From positions 62,001 to 126,000 of the forward strand of contig CANQBM010000003.1 in assembly GCA_947589575.1 (NCBI GenBank): a DNA stretch of 64,000 nt, written 5' to 3'. Below the pieces are notes generated by a model, which was not told the origin of the DNA, ran no database searches, and was given only the letters and a program-made list of their open reading frames with translations. Made by a program: the position numbers and the translations under genes. This stretch comes from an uncultured Clostridia bacterium (GTDB lineage Bacteria > Bacillota > Clostridia > Oscillospirales > Acutalibacteraceae). This document shows positions 44,814 through 52,412 of the stretch, piece after piece. Position 1 is the first letter of the stretch, and every line of letters begins with the position of its first letter.

Positions 44814-47294
44814 TTATGGCTCGCTTTTGGTTTTATTTAGTCTTACAAGAACACTGTAATCCTTAGCGTTAATTATATTATCGCCCGTCAATTCAAACAT
44901 ATATCCCGTCACGGTGTCATAAGGAGAAGTATTTATATATCTAACATTCCAAAGAGCTAAAGCGCCTGATATGCTTGCGGTATAAATTTCTCCGCAGACA
45001 TCGCAAGTATAACTCAATCTGCCGTTGTCATTAACACCTGTATATTTATATTTATGACCGGGCGCGGGAACAGTATTTGTTCTTGTTTCACCGCAAAGAT
45101 CGCAAGTATCACGTGTAACTCTCGGCACAGCGCAGCTTCCCTGCGTTATAATCGCTGTTGTGTAACTGCCTTCTATCCATTCATCGTGCTGTGTTCTTGC
45201 GCTTTGCGTTGTTTTACAACGCGTGCAGGTAGGAGTAGCCATACTGTGTCCCGGTTTTTCGGGAATAGGTGTTAAAACATCTTCATAATTGTGTCCGAGT
45301 GCCTCGATAGTAATTTCAAATTCCGTACCGCAGGTTTTGCAGACAGAAGAAGCTTTTCCGTCATTAACACAATTTGGATCAGAGATAACCGAATAATTAA
45401 GCTCATCAACAGTATGACCGGTTGCATTTACAACATCTCTTGTCGACGAACCGCACCTATTACATTTCCATGTATTATATCCTGCATCTGTACAGGTAGG
45501 CGGTACGGTGCTTTCTTCAACAATGACGTAATCGTGTCCTAACGCATCAATGTTTTCGCTTTTAGTTAAATTGCAATTATGGCACGCGTAGTATATCTTG
45601 CCCACCGCAGTACAGTTTGGCTCAGTCCTTGCGGTTTCGTACCAGTCGTGTTGTCCGTTTGCGGGAATAGATACGTTTCTTGTCTGCGAGCATATATTAC
45701 AGGTATCTCTCTGTAAACCGTTTACAGTGCACGTCGGATTTAAAAGAACCGCTGATGTATAATAACCCTCCACCCATTCAATATGCTCTGATGTAATTGT
45801 TTCTTCATCACATACCGAACAGTTGTAAATTTCATATGTATGACCGTCTTCAAGTGTATTATCAAGAGTATCGGTGAGCTGATTCTGGTGCCCGAGCGGG
45901 GCAATCTCTCTTGTCACCATATTACCGCATACGGTGCAAAGACCCTCTTCGCTTCCCGCCTGTGTACAGTTAGGCTCAGTTTTAACATCATATTTTTCAA
46001 CAGTATGATGAACAGTCAAAGCAAGTTTACGCTCAACCTTTCCGCAACCCTCAACCTTACAGGTATATGTATCAATACCCGGGGTTGTGCAGGTTGATGT
46101 GGTTGTAAAATCGTAAAATCCCTCTACAAATGCGATATGCTCTATTTCTTCCTTTGTTTCCAGGCAATTTGCGCATAAGTATGAGTTATAGATATGACCG
46201 TCGTTCTCGGTTTCATCATAAGATTCGGAAATTTCCCAGCTGTGACCTTTTGCGGGTAATTCGGATGTTGAAACAACAAAACCGCATTCGTCGCACACCT
46301 GGGTTGTGGTACCTTTTTCCGTACAGTTAGGTTCGCGGGTAATCTCCTCGTGTGTTGATACGTGGTCACACGGGTCTATTGAAACAAAGACATAATCGCT
46401 GTTCGGATGGTCAGTAACATATTTTTCAGTGGTTGAGCCCTTGTGCCCGTAAAAGGTTATCTGCTGGTTTGAACCGTTAAACGGGTCTTCCTCAACAATA
46501 CCTTCAAATAATGTGTTTGGATTATTTACAGTAACGGAAGAAATGAAAGTACAATTTGCAAACGCGCGTGTTCCTATGCTTGTAATTTCCTGCGGCAATT
46601 CAATATCTGTCATCTTACAATTAAAAAAGGAATAGGAATCAACTGCCGTTATTGTTGATGAAAAAATAACATTTCTTACTCCGGAGCCGTAAAACATACG
46701 TACTCCTGTTGAGTTTAAACCTGTGCCGTACTTGACTGTTTCAAGGTTTGTACACTCCATAAACGCGCCATCATCAAGGGTTGTCAATGAATCGGGGAAT
46801 GTTATGCTTTTTAACGAACTGCAGCCTCTGAACGCCATAGCCTCAATCGTTGTAATATTCTGCGGAAGAGTAATTTTATCAAGGGATGTACATTCTCTGA
46901 ACGCTCCGTAGTTGACCTTGCTCCCCGAAATAGTTTTCAAAGTTGACGGGAATTTAACAGATGTTAAAGCAGTACAGCCGTAAAAACTAAGCGTGCCTAT
47001 ATTTTCAATACCCTCATCAATAATAACCGTTTCAATCTCGGTTTTATAATCATACCAAGGCGCTCTGTTAACAGCGGTATCGCCATAATCCTTAGTATCA
47101 CCGTTTCCTGTAATTGTAAGGGTTTTAGTTGCCTTATCATAATTAAATTTAGCATTATTTCCTGTCTGCAAAATACTGCCGCTTGCGCCGCAATTTCCGC
47201 TGGTAGCGCCCTGTACAATAGATATATTAAAACAAAACAGCGCACCGACAAGAAGAGCAAGCGCCAAAATCGCTGACATTAGCCTGCGTTTCAT
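44814..47294 (-). CDS. Secreted BspA-like LRR protein with Cys-rich repeats
   Basis: An 826-residue secreted protein. Signal peptide: residues 1-29 (MKRRLMSAILALALLVGALFC...). Residues about 55-290 hold BspA-type leucine-rich repeats (YGCTALTSVKFPSTLKTI; FRGCSSLKSITFPDSL; FANCTFISSVTV). About 300-770 hold about a dozen short units with the pattern C-T-x2-G ... CxxC ... A-x-G-H, each with a CxxC pair. The end (FELTGDNIINAKDYSVLVRLNK) resembles one half of a dockerin/EF-hand calcium repeat. No sortase motif is seen. A role in adhesion or host/plant-fibre contact is inferred from the family. Confidence 0.85.
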   Translation of the reverse strand: MKRRLMSAILALALLVGALFCFNISIVQGATSGNCGASGSILQTGNNAKFNYDKATKTLTITGNGDTKDYGDTAVNRAPWYDYKTEIETVIIDEGIENIGTLSFYGCTALTSVKFPSTLKTISGSKVNYGAFRECTSLDKITLPQNITTIEAMAFRGCSSLKSITFPDSLTTLDDGAFMECTNLETVKYGTGLNSTGVRMFYGSGVRNVIFSSTITAVDSYSFFNCKMTDIELPQEITSIGTRAFANCTFISSVTVNNPNTLFEGIVEEDPFNGSNQQITFYGHKGSTTEKYVTDHPNSDYVFVSIDPCDHVSTHEEITREPNCTEKGTTTQVCDECGFVVSTSELPAKGHSWEISESYDETENDGHIYNSYLCANCLETKEEIEHIAFVEGFYDFTTTSTCTTPGIDTYTCKVEGCGKVERKLALTVHHTVEKYDVKTEPNCTQAGSEEGLCTVCGNMVTREIAPLGHQNQLTDTLDNTLEDGHTYEIYNCSVCDEETITSEHIEWVEGYYTSAVLLNPTCTVNGLQRDTCNICSQTRNVSIPANGQHDWYETARTEPNCTAVGKIYYACHNCNLTKSENIDALGHDYVIVEESTVPPTCTDAGYNTWKCNRCGSSTRDVVNATGHTVDELNYSVISDPNCVNDGKASSVCKTCGTEFEITIEALGHNYEDVLTPIPEKPGHSMATPTCTRCKTTQSARTQHDEWIEGSYTTAIITQGSCAVPRVTRDTCDLCGETRTNTVPAPGHKYKYTGVNDNGRLSYTCDVCGEIYTASISGALALWNVRYINTSPYDTVTGYMFELTGDNIINAKDYSVLVRLNKTKSEP

Positions 47295-47323
47295 AAAATC
47301 CCCCCTTAACTTCCCTCAAATAA

Positions 47324-47352
47324 AATATATCACATCAACAAATTTTTTTCAA
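47324..47352 (-). promoter_or_regulatory. Sigma-A promoter for the BspA-like gene
   Basis: Minus-strand TTGAAA (47352-47347) and TATATT (47329-47324), 17-base spacing, about 30 bases before the start; a run of G residues forms the ribosome-binding site. Confidence 0.75.
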
Positions 47353-47386
47353 TATAATATACAATTTTGTCAATTATATACAAAAA

Positions 47387-47426
47387 AATAATAAAGAGCG
47401 TCTCGTCGGAAACGCTCTTTATTATT
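47387..47426 (-). terminator. Terminator after tsf
   Basis: AATAATAAAGAGCG and CGCTCTTTATTATT form a long stem around a short loop just past the tsf stop, and could work in both directions. Confidence 0.85.
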
Positions 47427-47441
47427 GTATTTAAAAATTTA

Positions 47442-48380
47442 TTAGCCGTTTATCTGCTTAGCAATTTCTTCTGCGAAATTTTCTTCTCTCTTTTCAAGAC
47501 CGTCGCCCTTCATCATACGGATAAAGCCTGTTGCCTTGATTTCTGTACCGAGTTGCTTAGCAACTGAATCAATGTAACCCTTAACAGTACCCTTGAAAAT
47601 ATCGCTGCGGACAAACTCCTGCTCAACAAGACAGTTCTCTGAATAATACTTGCCCATTTTACCTGCGGCAATTTTTGCAAGAACCGCCTCAGGCTTAGAC
47701 GCCATCTTAGGATCTTCTTTCATCTGCGCGGCAAGGATACCCTGCTCGTGCTCAACAACATCAGCAGGAACGCTCTCTCTGTCAAGATATGCGGGACTCA
47801 TAGCCGCAATCTGCATTGCTACATTCTTGCCCATAGCGTCAAACTCTGCTGTATCAGCCTTTGTCTCATCAGCTACATCAAAGCCTATCATAACGCCTAC
47901 TGCTCCGCCGCCGTGAATATATGTTGAAACAATACCGTCCATTGTTTCAAAACGGCGAACCTTCATATTCTCGCCGATAGCAAGAACAAGGTCGTTGAGA
48001 GTTTCAGTTACTGTTCTGCCTGTGCCGTTAAACTCTGTATTGCAAAGAGCTTCAACATCGGCAGGATTCACATCAATAATTGTCTTTGCAACGCCTGTTA
48101 CAAAGTCCATAAACTTTTCATTCTTAGCGACAAAATCAGTTTCTGAGTTTACCTCAACAACAACGCCCTTCTTTTTAGCGCTGTCATAATAAGGGAGAAC
48201 AACACCCTCAGCGGCAATTCTTGTTGCCTTCTTCTGTGCGGCAGCAAGACCTCTTTCACGAAGATAGTCGATAGCTTTGTCCATATCGCCGTCAGACTCA
48301 ACAAGAGCCTTTTTACATTCCATCATACCAACGCCGGTCTTTTCACGAAGAGCCTTAACGTCCTGAGCTGTAAATGCCAT
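47442..48380 (-). CDS. tsf: Translation elongation factor Ts
   Basis: A 312-residue EF-Ts that recycles EF-Tu. N-terminal UBA-like AQDVKALREKTGVGMMECKKALVESDGDMDKAIDYLRERG and the dimerisation core are normal. It follows rpsB by 39 bases with a good ribosome-binding site, the universal order. Confidence 0.97.
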   Translation of the reverse strand: MAFTAQDVKALREKTGVGMMECKKALVESDGDMDKAIDYLRERGLAAAQKKATRIAAEGVVLPYYDSAKKKGVVVEVNSETDFVAKNEKFMDFVTGVAKTIIDVNPADVEALCNTEFNGTGRTVTETLNDLVLAIGENMKVRRFETMDGIVSTYIHGGGAVGVMIGFDVADETKADTAEFDAMGKNVAMQIAAMSPAYLDRESVPADVVEHEQGILAAQMKEDPKMASKPEAVLAKIAAGKMGKYYSENCLVEQEFVRSDIFKGTVKGYIDSVAKQLGTEIKATGFIRMMKGDGLEKREENFAEEIAKQING

Positions 48381-48419
48381 TATAATATCCTCCTATTATT
48401 AAGTTATTTTTATAGTCAA

Positions 48420-49169
48420 TTATTCAGCTGTTTCCTCTGCAACTGCCTCTTCCACAGCAGTCTCTTCATCATCAGCTGTGTCCTTACCGTCACGTCCCTC
48501 AATTACAGCGTCGGCAATAGCGCCTGCAATAAGCTTTACCGCGCGGATAGCGTCATCGTTACCCGGAATAACATAATCCACTTCATCAGGATCACAGTTT
48601 GTATCGACAATAGCAACGATAGGAAGACCTAATTTCATAGCCTCCGATACTGCGATTCTTTCCTTGCGAGGGTCAACGATGAACATTGCGTTAGGAATTT
48701 TCTTCATCTCGGTAATACCGCCGAGATACTTTTCAAGCTTTTCAATCTCCAGCTCAAGACCTACAACCTCCTTTTTAGGGAGAAGGTCAAAAGTACCGTC
48801 CTCACGCATAGCCTTAAGCTGTGCAAGACGCGCTACTCTGCCGCGGATTGTCTTGAAGTTTGTGAGCATACCGCCGAGCCAGCGTGCGTTTACGTATGGC
48901 ATTGCGCAACGCTCAGCCTCTTCCTTTACGGAATCCTGAGCCTGCTTCTTTGTACCTACGAAAATAATTGAACCGCCGTCTGCTGCAAGGTCACGAACGA
49001 ACATATAAGCCTCATCAAGCTTCTTAACTGTTTTCTGAAGGTCGATGATATAGATGCCGTTACGCTCTGTGAAGATGTATTCTGCCATTTTGGGATTCCA
49101 TCTTCTTGTCTGGTGTCCGAAATGAACACCTGCTTCTAAAAGCTGTTTCATTGAAACTACATTTGCCAT
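48420..49169 (-). CDS. rpsB: 30S ribosomal protein S2
   Basis: A 249-residue S2 ([55 protein letters not shown]). The C-terminus carries a short acidic tail ([18 protein letters not shown]). AGGAGG precedes the ATG. Drives the rpsB-tsf unit from a near-consensus promoter. Confidence 0.98.
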   Translation of the reverse strand: MANVVSMKQLLEAGVHFGHQTRRWNPKMAEYIFTERNGIYIIDLQKTVKKLDEAYMFVRDLAADGGSIIFVGTKKQAQDSVKEEAERCAMPYVNARWLGGMLTNFKTIRGRVARLAQLKAMREDGTFDLLPKKEVVGLELEIEKLEKYLGGITEMKKIPNAMFIVDPRKERIAVSEAMKLGLPIVAIVDTNCDPDEVDYVIPGNDDAIRAVKLIAGAIADAVIEGRDGKDTADDEETAVEEAVAEETAE

Positions 49170-49281
49170 AATAATTTCCTCCTTTTAAGGTTAATCCTCC
49201 GCAAAGGAATATGGCACAAGCCGATTAATACACCTACGGCTTATTCCCATGCGTGCGTATTCGCATACATTTTACGAATGC
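49170..49281 (-). promoter_or_regulatory. Structured leader of rpsB
   Basis: About 110 transcribed bases precede rpsB. They can fold: GGAAT...AAGCCG pairs with CGGCTT...ATTCC in 49205-49252, and a second stem may form around 49251-49280. Several ribosomal-protein operons are autoregulated at such leaders, so S2 feedback is possible; this is inference. Confidence 0.5.
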
Positions 49282-49287
49282 TGTGAA

Positions 49288-49316
49288 ATTATAGCAGAAA
49301 ATACTTGAAAAATCAA
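49288..49316 (-). promoter_or_regulatory. Promoter of rpsB-tsf
   Basis: Minus-strand TTGATT (49316-49311) and perfect TATAAT (49293-49288), spacing 17 bases. Confidence 0.8.
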
Positions 49317-49337
49317 GCCATTATTAGAAATTATTAA

Positions 49338-49553
49338 TTATTTATTTACAGCCGTATTATTTGTCCTCCCTAATAAATAATCAACACTAACATCGTAAAA
49401 ATCAGCAAGTTTTACTAATGTAGGTGCCGTTAGTTCTATAACACCGTTTTCATACTGAGAATAAGTATTTTGAGAAACATTTAAATATTCAGCAAGCTGT
49501 TTTTGTTTGTAGTCATTATCTTCTCTTAAATACCTAATATTTTGATATTGCAT
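49338..49553 (-). CDS. XRE-family repressor
   Basis: A 71-residue Cro/CI-type helix-turn-helix protein (KQKQLAEYLNVSQNTYSQYENGVIELTAPTLVKLADFYDVSVDYLLG), with essentially nothing beyond the DNA-binding domain. The ATG at 49553 sits after GGGGGGTGA. It is divergent from the micropeptide/ABC genes, and two identical 18-base operators lie between them. No strong terminator separates it from the rpsB promoter downstream. Confidence 0.92.
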   Translation of the reverse strand: MQYQNIRYLREDNDYKQKQLAEYLNVSQNTYSQYENGVIELTAPTLVKLADFYDVSVDYLLGRTNNTAVNK

Positions 49554-49581
49554 ACTATCACCCCCCAATAATATTATGCAA

Positions 49582-49624
49582 TATCTGTATTTCAGATATT
49601 GACATTTATCTGTATTTCAGATAT
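49582..49624. promoter_or_regulatory. Twin operators for the XRE repressor
   Basis: TATCTGTATTTCAGATAT occurs twice, identically and in the same orientation, at 49582-49599 and 49607-49624 (25 bases between centres). Each has perfect ATCTG/CAGAT arms around TATTT. The second fills the spacer of the plus-strand promoter, the first touches its -35, and the first is also close to the divergent repressor start. Confidence 0.88.
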
Positions 49625-49627
49625 AAT
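49599..49627 (+). promoter_or_regulatory. Strong sigma-A promoter of the micropeptide-ABC operon
   Basis: TTGACA (49599-49604) and TATAAT (49622-49627), both perfect, 17 bases apart. Operator copies overlap it, so it should be strong but tightly repressed. Confidence 0.88.
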
Positions 49628-49631
49628 AATG

Positions 49632-49645
49632 TTGTTAGCTAACAA
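49632..49645. repeat. Perfect palindrome at the transcription start
   Basis: TTGTTAGCTAACAA is a perfect 14-base palindrome five bases after the -10 element, unlike the XRE operators. It could be a site for another regulator or a 5' mRNA stem that protects the transcript. Confidence 0.6.
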
Positions 49646-49668
49646 ATAAATTCAAAAGGAGGGTAACT

Positions 49669-49755
49669 ATGGGTTTCTTATTTGGTAGCATCTGCTATTC
49701 TGTTGCTGTTATTGCAGGAGCAAAATGGTGTGCAAAAGGTAAAAAGAAAAGATAA
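49669..49755 (+). CDS. 28-residue cationic membrane micropeptide
   Basis: A short ORF (ATG 49669, stop 49753) with a perfect AGGAGGG site ten bases upstream. The peptide begins MGFLFGSICYSVAVIAGA and ends KWCAKGKKKR: one hydrophobic helix of about 18 residues, two Cys (positions 9 and 21) and a tail with six Lys/Arg. It has no leader-type double-Gly or sec cleavage site that I can see. It is the first gene behind the strong regulated promoter and is followed by an attenuator, then an ABC exporter. It may be a membrane-active peptide (bacteriocin, toxin or small transporter partner); function is unknown. Confidence 0.72.
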   Translation: MGFLFGSICYSVAVIAGAKWCAKGKKKR

Positions 49756-49768
49756 TAAATAATTATCT

Positions 49769-49800
49769 TGGCGAAGTTGTCTTTACAGCTTCGCCATTTT
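49769..49800 (+). terminator. Attenuator between micropeptide and ABC genes
   Basis: TGGCGAAG (49769-49776) pairs with CTTCGCCA (49789-49796), followed by TTTT. The short T run suggests partial termination, giving much more micropeptide than transporter mRNA, as in many peptide-export operons. Confidence 0.75.
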
Positions 49801-49812
49801 CGAGGGAAATTT

Positions 49813-50502
49813 ATGATAGTTTTAGAAAATATTAATAAATCATTTAAAAATAAAAAAGTATTAAGAAATCTCTCTTTAATAGTCAGAGATGGTAAAATAA
49901 CTGCGTTAGTGGGAAAAAACGGTTGCGGAAAAACAACTTTAGTAAGGCTTATATCAGGTTTAATTAAACCTGACAGTGGTACAATAATTAATTCTGATAA
50001 AAATATTGGTGTATTTTTAGGTGGAGATACTAAACTGTATGACAACTTGACAGGATATGAAAATATAAAATTTTTTGCCGGTATGCACAAAATTGATAAC
50101 AAGCAATTCCATAATAGATTTGATGAATTATCTGAAATATTGAAATTTAAAGATTTTGCTAACGAAAAAGCATCTTATTACTCAAGGGGAATGACACAAA
50201 AAATAGGCTTTGCAATATCTGTAATTCACAATCCTAATACAATAATTCTTGATGAACCCTCAACAGGTCTTGATATTATTGCAGCAAATGATGTTATAAA
50301 CTTTATCAATTACTGTAAACATCAAAATAAAACAATTTTAATATCCTCACATAATATGGCAGAAATTTCAGATATGAGTGATTATATAGCCATAATAAAA
50401 GACAAATCTATCGCCTTATATGATGAAACCAGTGTTTTTTTCAGTAATGCAACAGGAACGGAAAAAACTAACATACTCGCAAATTTTTTGGAGATAAAAT
50501 AA
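49813..50502 (+). CDS. ABC transporter ATP-binding protein (NatA-like)
   Basis: A 229-residue ATPase: Walker A VGKNGCGKTT, signature YSRGMTQKIGFA, Walker B TIILDEPSTGLD, H-loop ISSHNMAE. The ATG at 49813 has GAGGGAAA upstream; the longer frame back to 49768 would start inside the attenuator hairpin. It pairs with the NatB-like permease whose start overlaps its stop. The DNA is clearly more AT-rich than the flanking housekeeping genes. Confidence 0.93.
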   Translation: MIVLENINKSFKNKKVLRNLSLIVRDGKITALVGKNGCGKTTLVRLISGLIKPDSGTIINSDKNIGVFLGGDTKLYDNLTGYENIKFFAGMHKIDNKQFHNRFDELSEILKFKDFANEKASYYSRGMTQKIGFAISVIHNPNTIILDEPSTGLDIIAANDVINFINYCKHQNKTILISSHNMAEISDMSDYIAIIKDKSIALYDETSVFFSNATGTEKTNILANFLEIK

Positions 50503-51599
50503 TGAATAATGCAATTATCAATATTTTAAACAAAGAACTTAAAAATATTTTCAGAGATAAATTTTTTATAATTATATTAATAGTTCCAATATTTATATTT
50601 CCGTTAATAAATTTTGGAGCAGAATATATTTTTAATGATTCACAAATTATTTCTAACAAATCAAACATTGCAATAATCAATAATGAAGATATCAGCATTA
50701 TTAATAAATACTTTAAAAATAATGATAATTACAAGATCACTAATTCTTCTAACCCCTTTGAATTGTTAAAAAACGGAGACATTGATTTTATAATTATGTC
50801 AAATCCCAATAAAACTATATCTTTTATTTATAATTCAAAATATTATTCTTCACTGTTTAAAGCAACATCATGCGGTGAAAAATTTGAAAAGGAATTAATA
50901 AAAGAAAATAAAATGAAAAATCCATATGCTCTTTCGTGTGTTTTAAAAGATGAAAAAGGAAATTCTACAAATTCAGCATCAATAATTTCTCTTATTACTC
51001 CTGTAGTATTTATTCTTGTTGTTTGTCAGGGAAACTCCTTACTTGCAAACGATATATTTGCAGGTGAAAAAGAAAGAAAAACGATGGAATTGTTATTATT
51101 ATCACATACCAAAAAAACTACAATTTACTTAGGTAAAGTATTCACATTATTAGTAATTGAGATTTTATGTACTATTTTAAATATACTGTCTTATACTTTT
51201 TCAAATTATATTACTCCTAATAATCAAAATCACACAAACATAAATAATTTTTTATCACTTATTATATCAGCTGTATCCTTATGTATGATTACTGTATTTA
51301 TAAGTTCATTAATATCTTTGCTGTCAAAAACATATAGATGTTCTCAAATTATTAACGAAGTTTTTTCAGTAATCCCAGTATTTGCAGCAATATATTTTTT
51401 AATAGATAATATAGATATAAGTGATGCTTTAATATCTTTTATACCAATTTTTAATTCAGTAAAATCCATTATAAATACAATGGCTGATGAGATAAATATT
51501 CAGTTTTCCTTATTGTCTTTTACTATAAATTTTGCATACTGTATTTTGATTACCTTAATCAGCAACAAATATATGCGGAGTGAAAAAATATTGAATTAA
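50502..51599 (+). CDS. ABC-2 permease, NatB-like
   Basis: A 365-residue permease of the NatB/YhaP type: membrane helix near 22-45, a large extracytoplasmic domain (about 45-165), then five helices. The cytoplasmic coupling motif DIFAGEKERKTMELLLLS is characteristic of this family. NatAB exports Na+ in Bacillus; relatives export or give immunity to peptides. Here the linked micropeptide suggests the latter. Coding is very A/T-rich (many Ile, Asn, Lys), consistent with horizontal transfer. Confidence 0.88.
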   Translation: MNNAIINILNKELKNIFRDKFFIIILIVPIFIFPLINFGAEYIFNDSQIISNKSNIAIINNEDISIINKYFKNNDNYKITNSSNPFELLKNGDIDFIIMSNPNKTISFIYNSKYYSSLFKATSCGEKFEKELIKENKMKNPYALSCVLKDEKGNSTNSASIISLITPVVFILVVCQGNSLLANDIFAGEKERKTMELLLLSHTKKTTIYLGKVFTLLVIEILCTILNILSYTFSNYITPNNQNHTNINNFLSLIISAVSLCMITVFISSLISLLSKTYRCSQIINEVFSVIPVFAAIYFLIDNIDISDALISFIPIFNSVKSIINTMADEINIQFSLLSFTINFAYCILITLISNKYMRSEKILN

Positions 51600-51611
51600 C
51601 TAATTAAATCA

Positions 51612-51648
51612 AAAAGCTATCAGAAAGAATTTTTTTCTGATAGCTTTT
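51612..51648. terminator. Bidirectional terminator after the ABC cassette
   Basis: AAAAGCTATCAGAAA (51612-51626) and TTTCTGATAGCTTTT (51634-51648) form a perfect hairpin, ending the plus-strand cassette against the minus-strand gatD. Confidence 0.9.
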
Positions 51649-51689
51649 AATTTATATTGCGTGTAAAATTATTCGACAAAAACAATAAC

Positions 51690-52412
51690 TTATTTTATAT
51701 AAAGTCTCATAACCTGTTCTCTTGCCTTTGCCTCAAGTGAGTCGTCCAGGCTTGAAAGCTCTGATTTTCCGTATTTATTTTCAAGCGCCTTTGAGATTAA
51801 CAGGTCGGCAAGCTGAGGATTTTTCGGCAGAACAGGTCCGTGCGAATACGTACCGAAGGTATTTTTAAAACGAACGCCTTCCGTACCATCCTCGCCGTTA
51901 TTACCAAAGCCCTTAATCATTTTGCCGAGCGGCTCAACGCTCTTGCCGAGATATGTTCTGCCGCTGTGGTTTTCAAAGCCTACAACCTCAATACCCTCTT
52001 TGGTTTTATAGGCATAGTTGCCTATCATACGCTCCTCCTTACCCTCAGTATAAAAATCGAGAGCGCCTATATATTCAAGCATTTTTCCGTCATAGGTTTT
52101 ATAGTATTTGCCGAGCATCTGGTATCCGCCACAAATTGCGAGCATAACGGTACCGTTATGGATAGCCTTATTAATTTCAGTATCCTTGCCTTTTTTTAAA
52201 TCGTCAAGCAGTACGTCCTGTTCAAAATCCTGACCCCCGCCGATAAAGAGTATATCATAGTTATCGGCATTAAAGTTTTTTCCCATTGTGACTGCGTCGG
52301 TTTGAACATCAATGCCTCTTGCTTTCATCCTTTGAGTCAGTGCAATTATATTACCCCTGTCACCGTAAAGATTAAGCATATCGGGGTAAAGGTGCGCAAT
52401 TCTTATTATCAT
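51690..52412 (-). CDS. gatD: Lipid II isoglutaminyl synthase, glutaminase subunit GatD
   Basis: A 240-residue class I glutamine amidotransferase that supplies ammonia to MurT for amidating D-Glu of lipid II to D-isoglutamine. HLYPDMLNLYGDRGNI start, nucleophile Cys in LAICGGYQML and the His in FGTYSHGPVLP are present. The ATG at 52412 overlaps the murT stop (ATGA) and has GGAG upstream. Confidence 0.94.
   Translation of the reverse strand: MIIRIAHLYPDMLNLYGDRGNIIALTQRMKARGIDVQTDAVTMGKNFNADNYDILFIGGGQDFEQDVLLDDLKKGKDTEINKAIHNGTVMLAICGGYQMLGKYYKTYDGKMLEYIGALDFYTEGKEERMIGNYAYKTKEGIEVVGFENHSGRTYLGKSVEPLGKMIKGFGNNGEDGTEGVRFKNTFGTYSHGPVLPKNPQLADLLISKALENKYGKSELSSLDDSLEAKAREQVMRLYIK

Noticed and set aside
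45000-46400. Repeated C..C units in the BspA-like gene as a possible CRISPR or DNA repeat array
   Set aside because: The repeats are at protein level, imperfect in DNA and in one open frame.
49695-50102. 135-codon minus-strand ORF opposite the ABC ATPase start
   Set aside because: Antisense to clear ATPase coding sequence; no ribosome-binding site or known domain.
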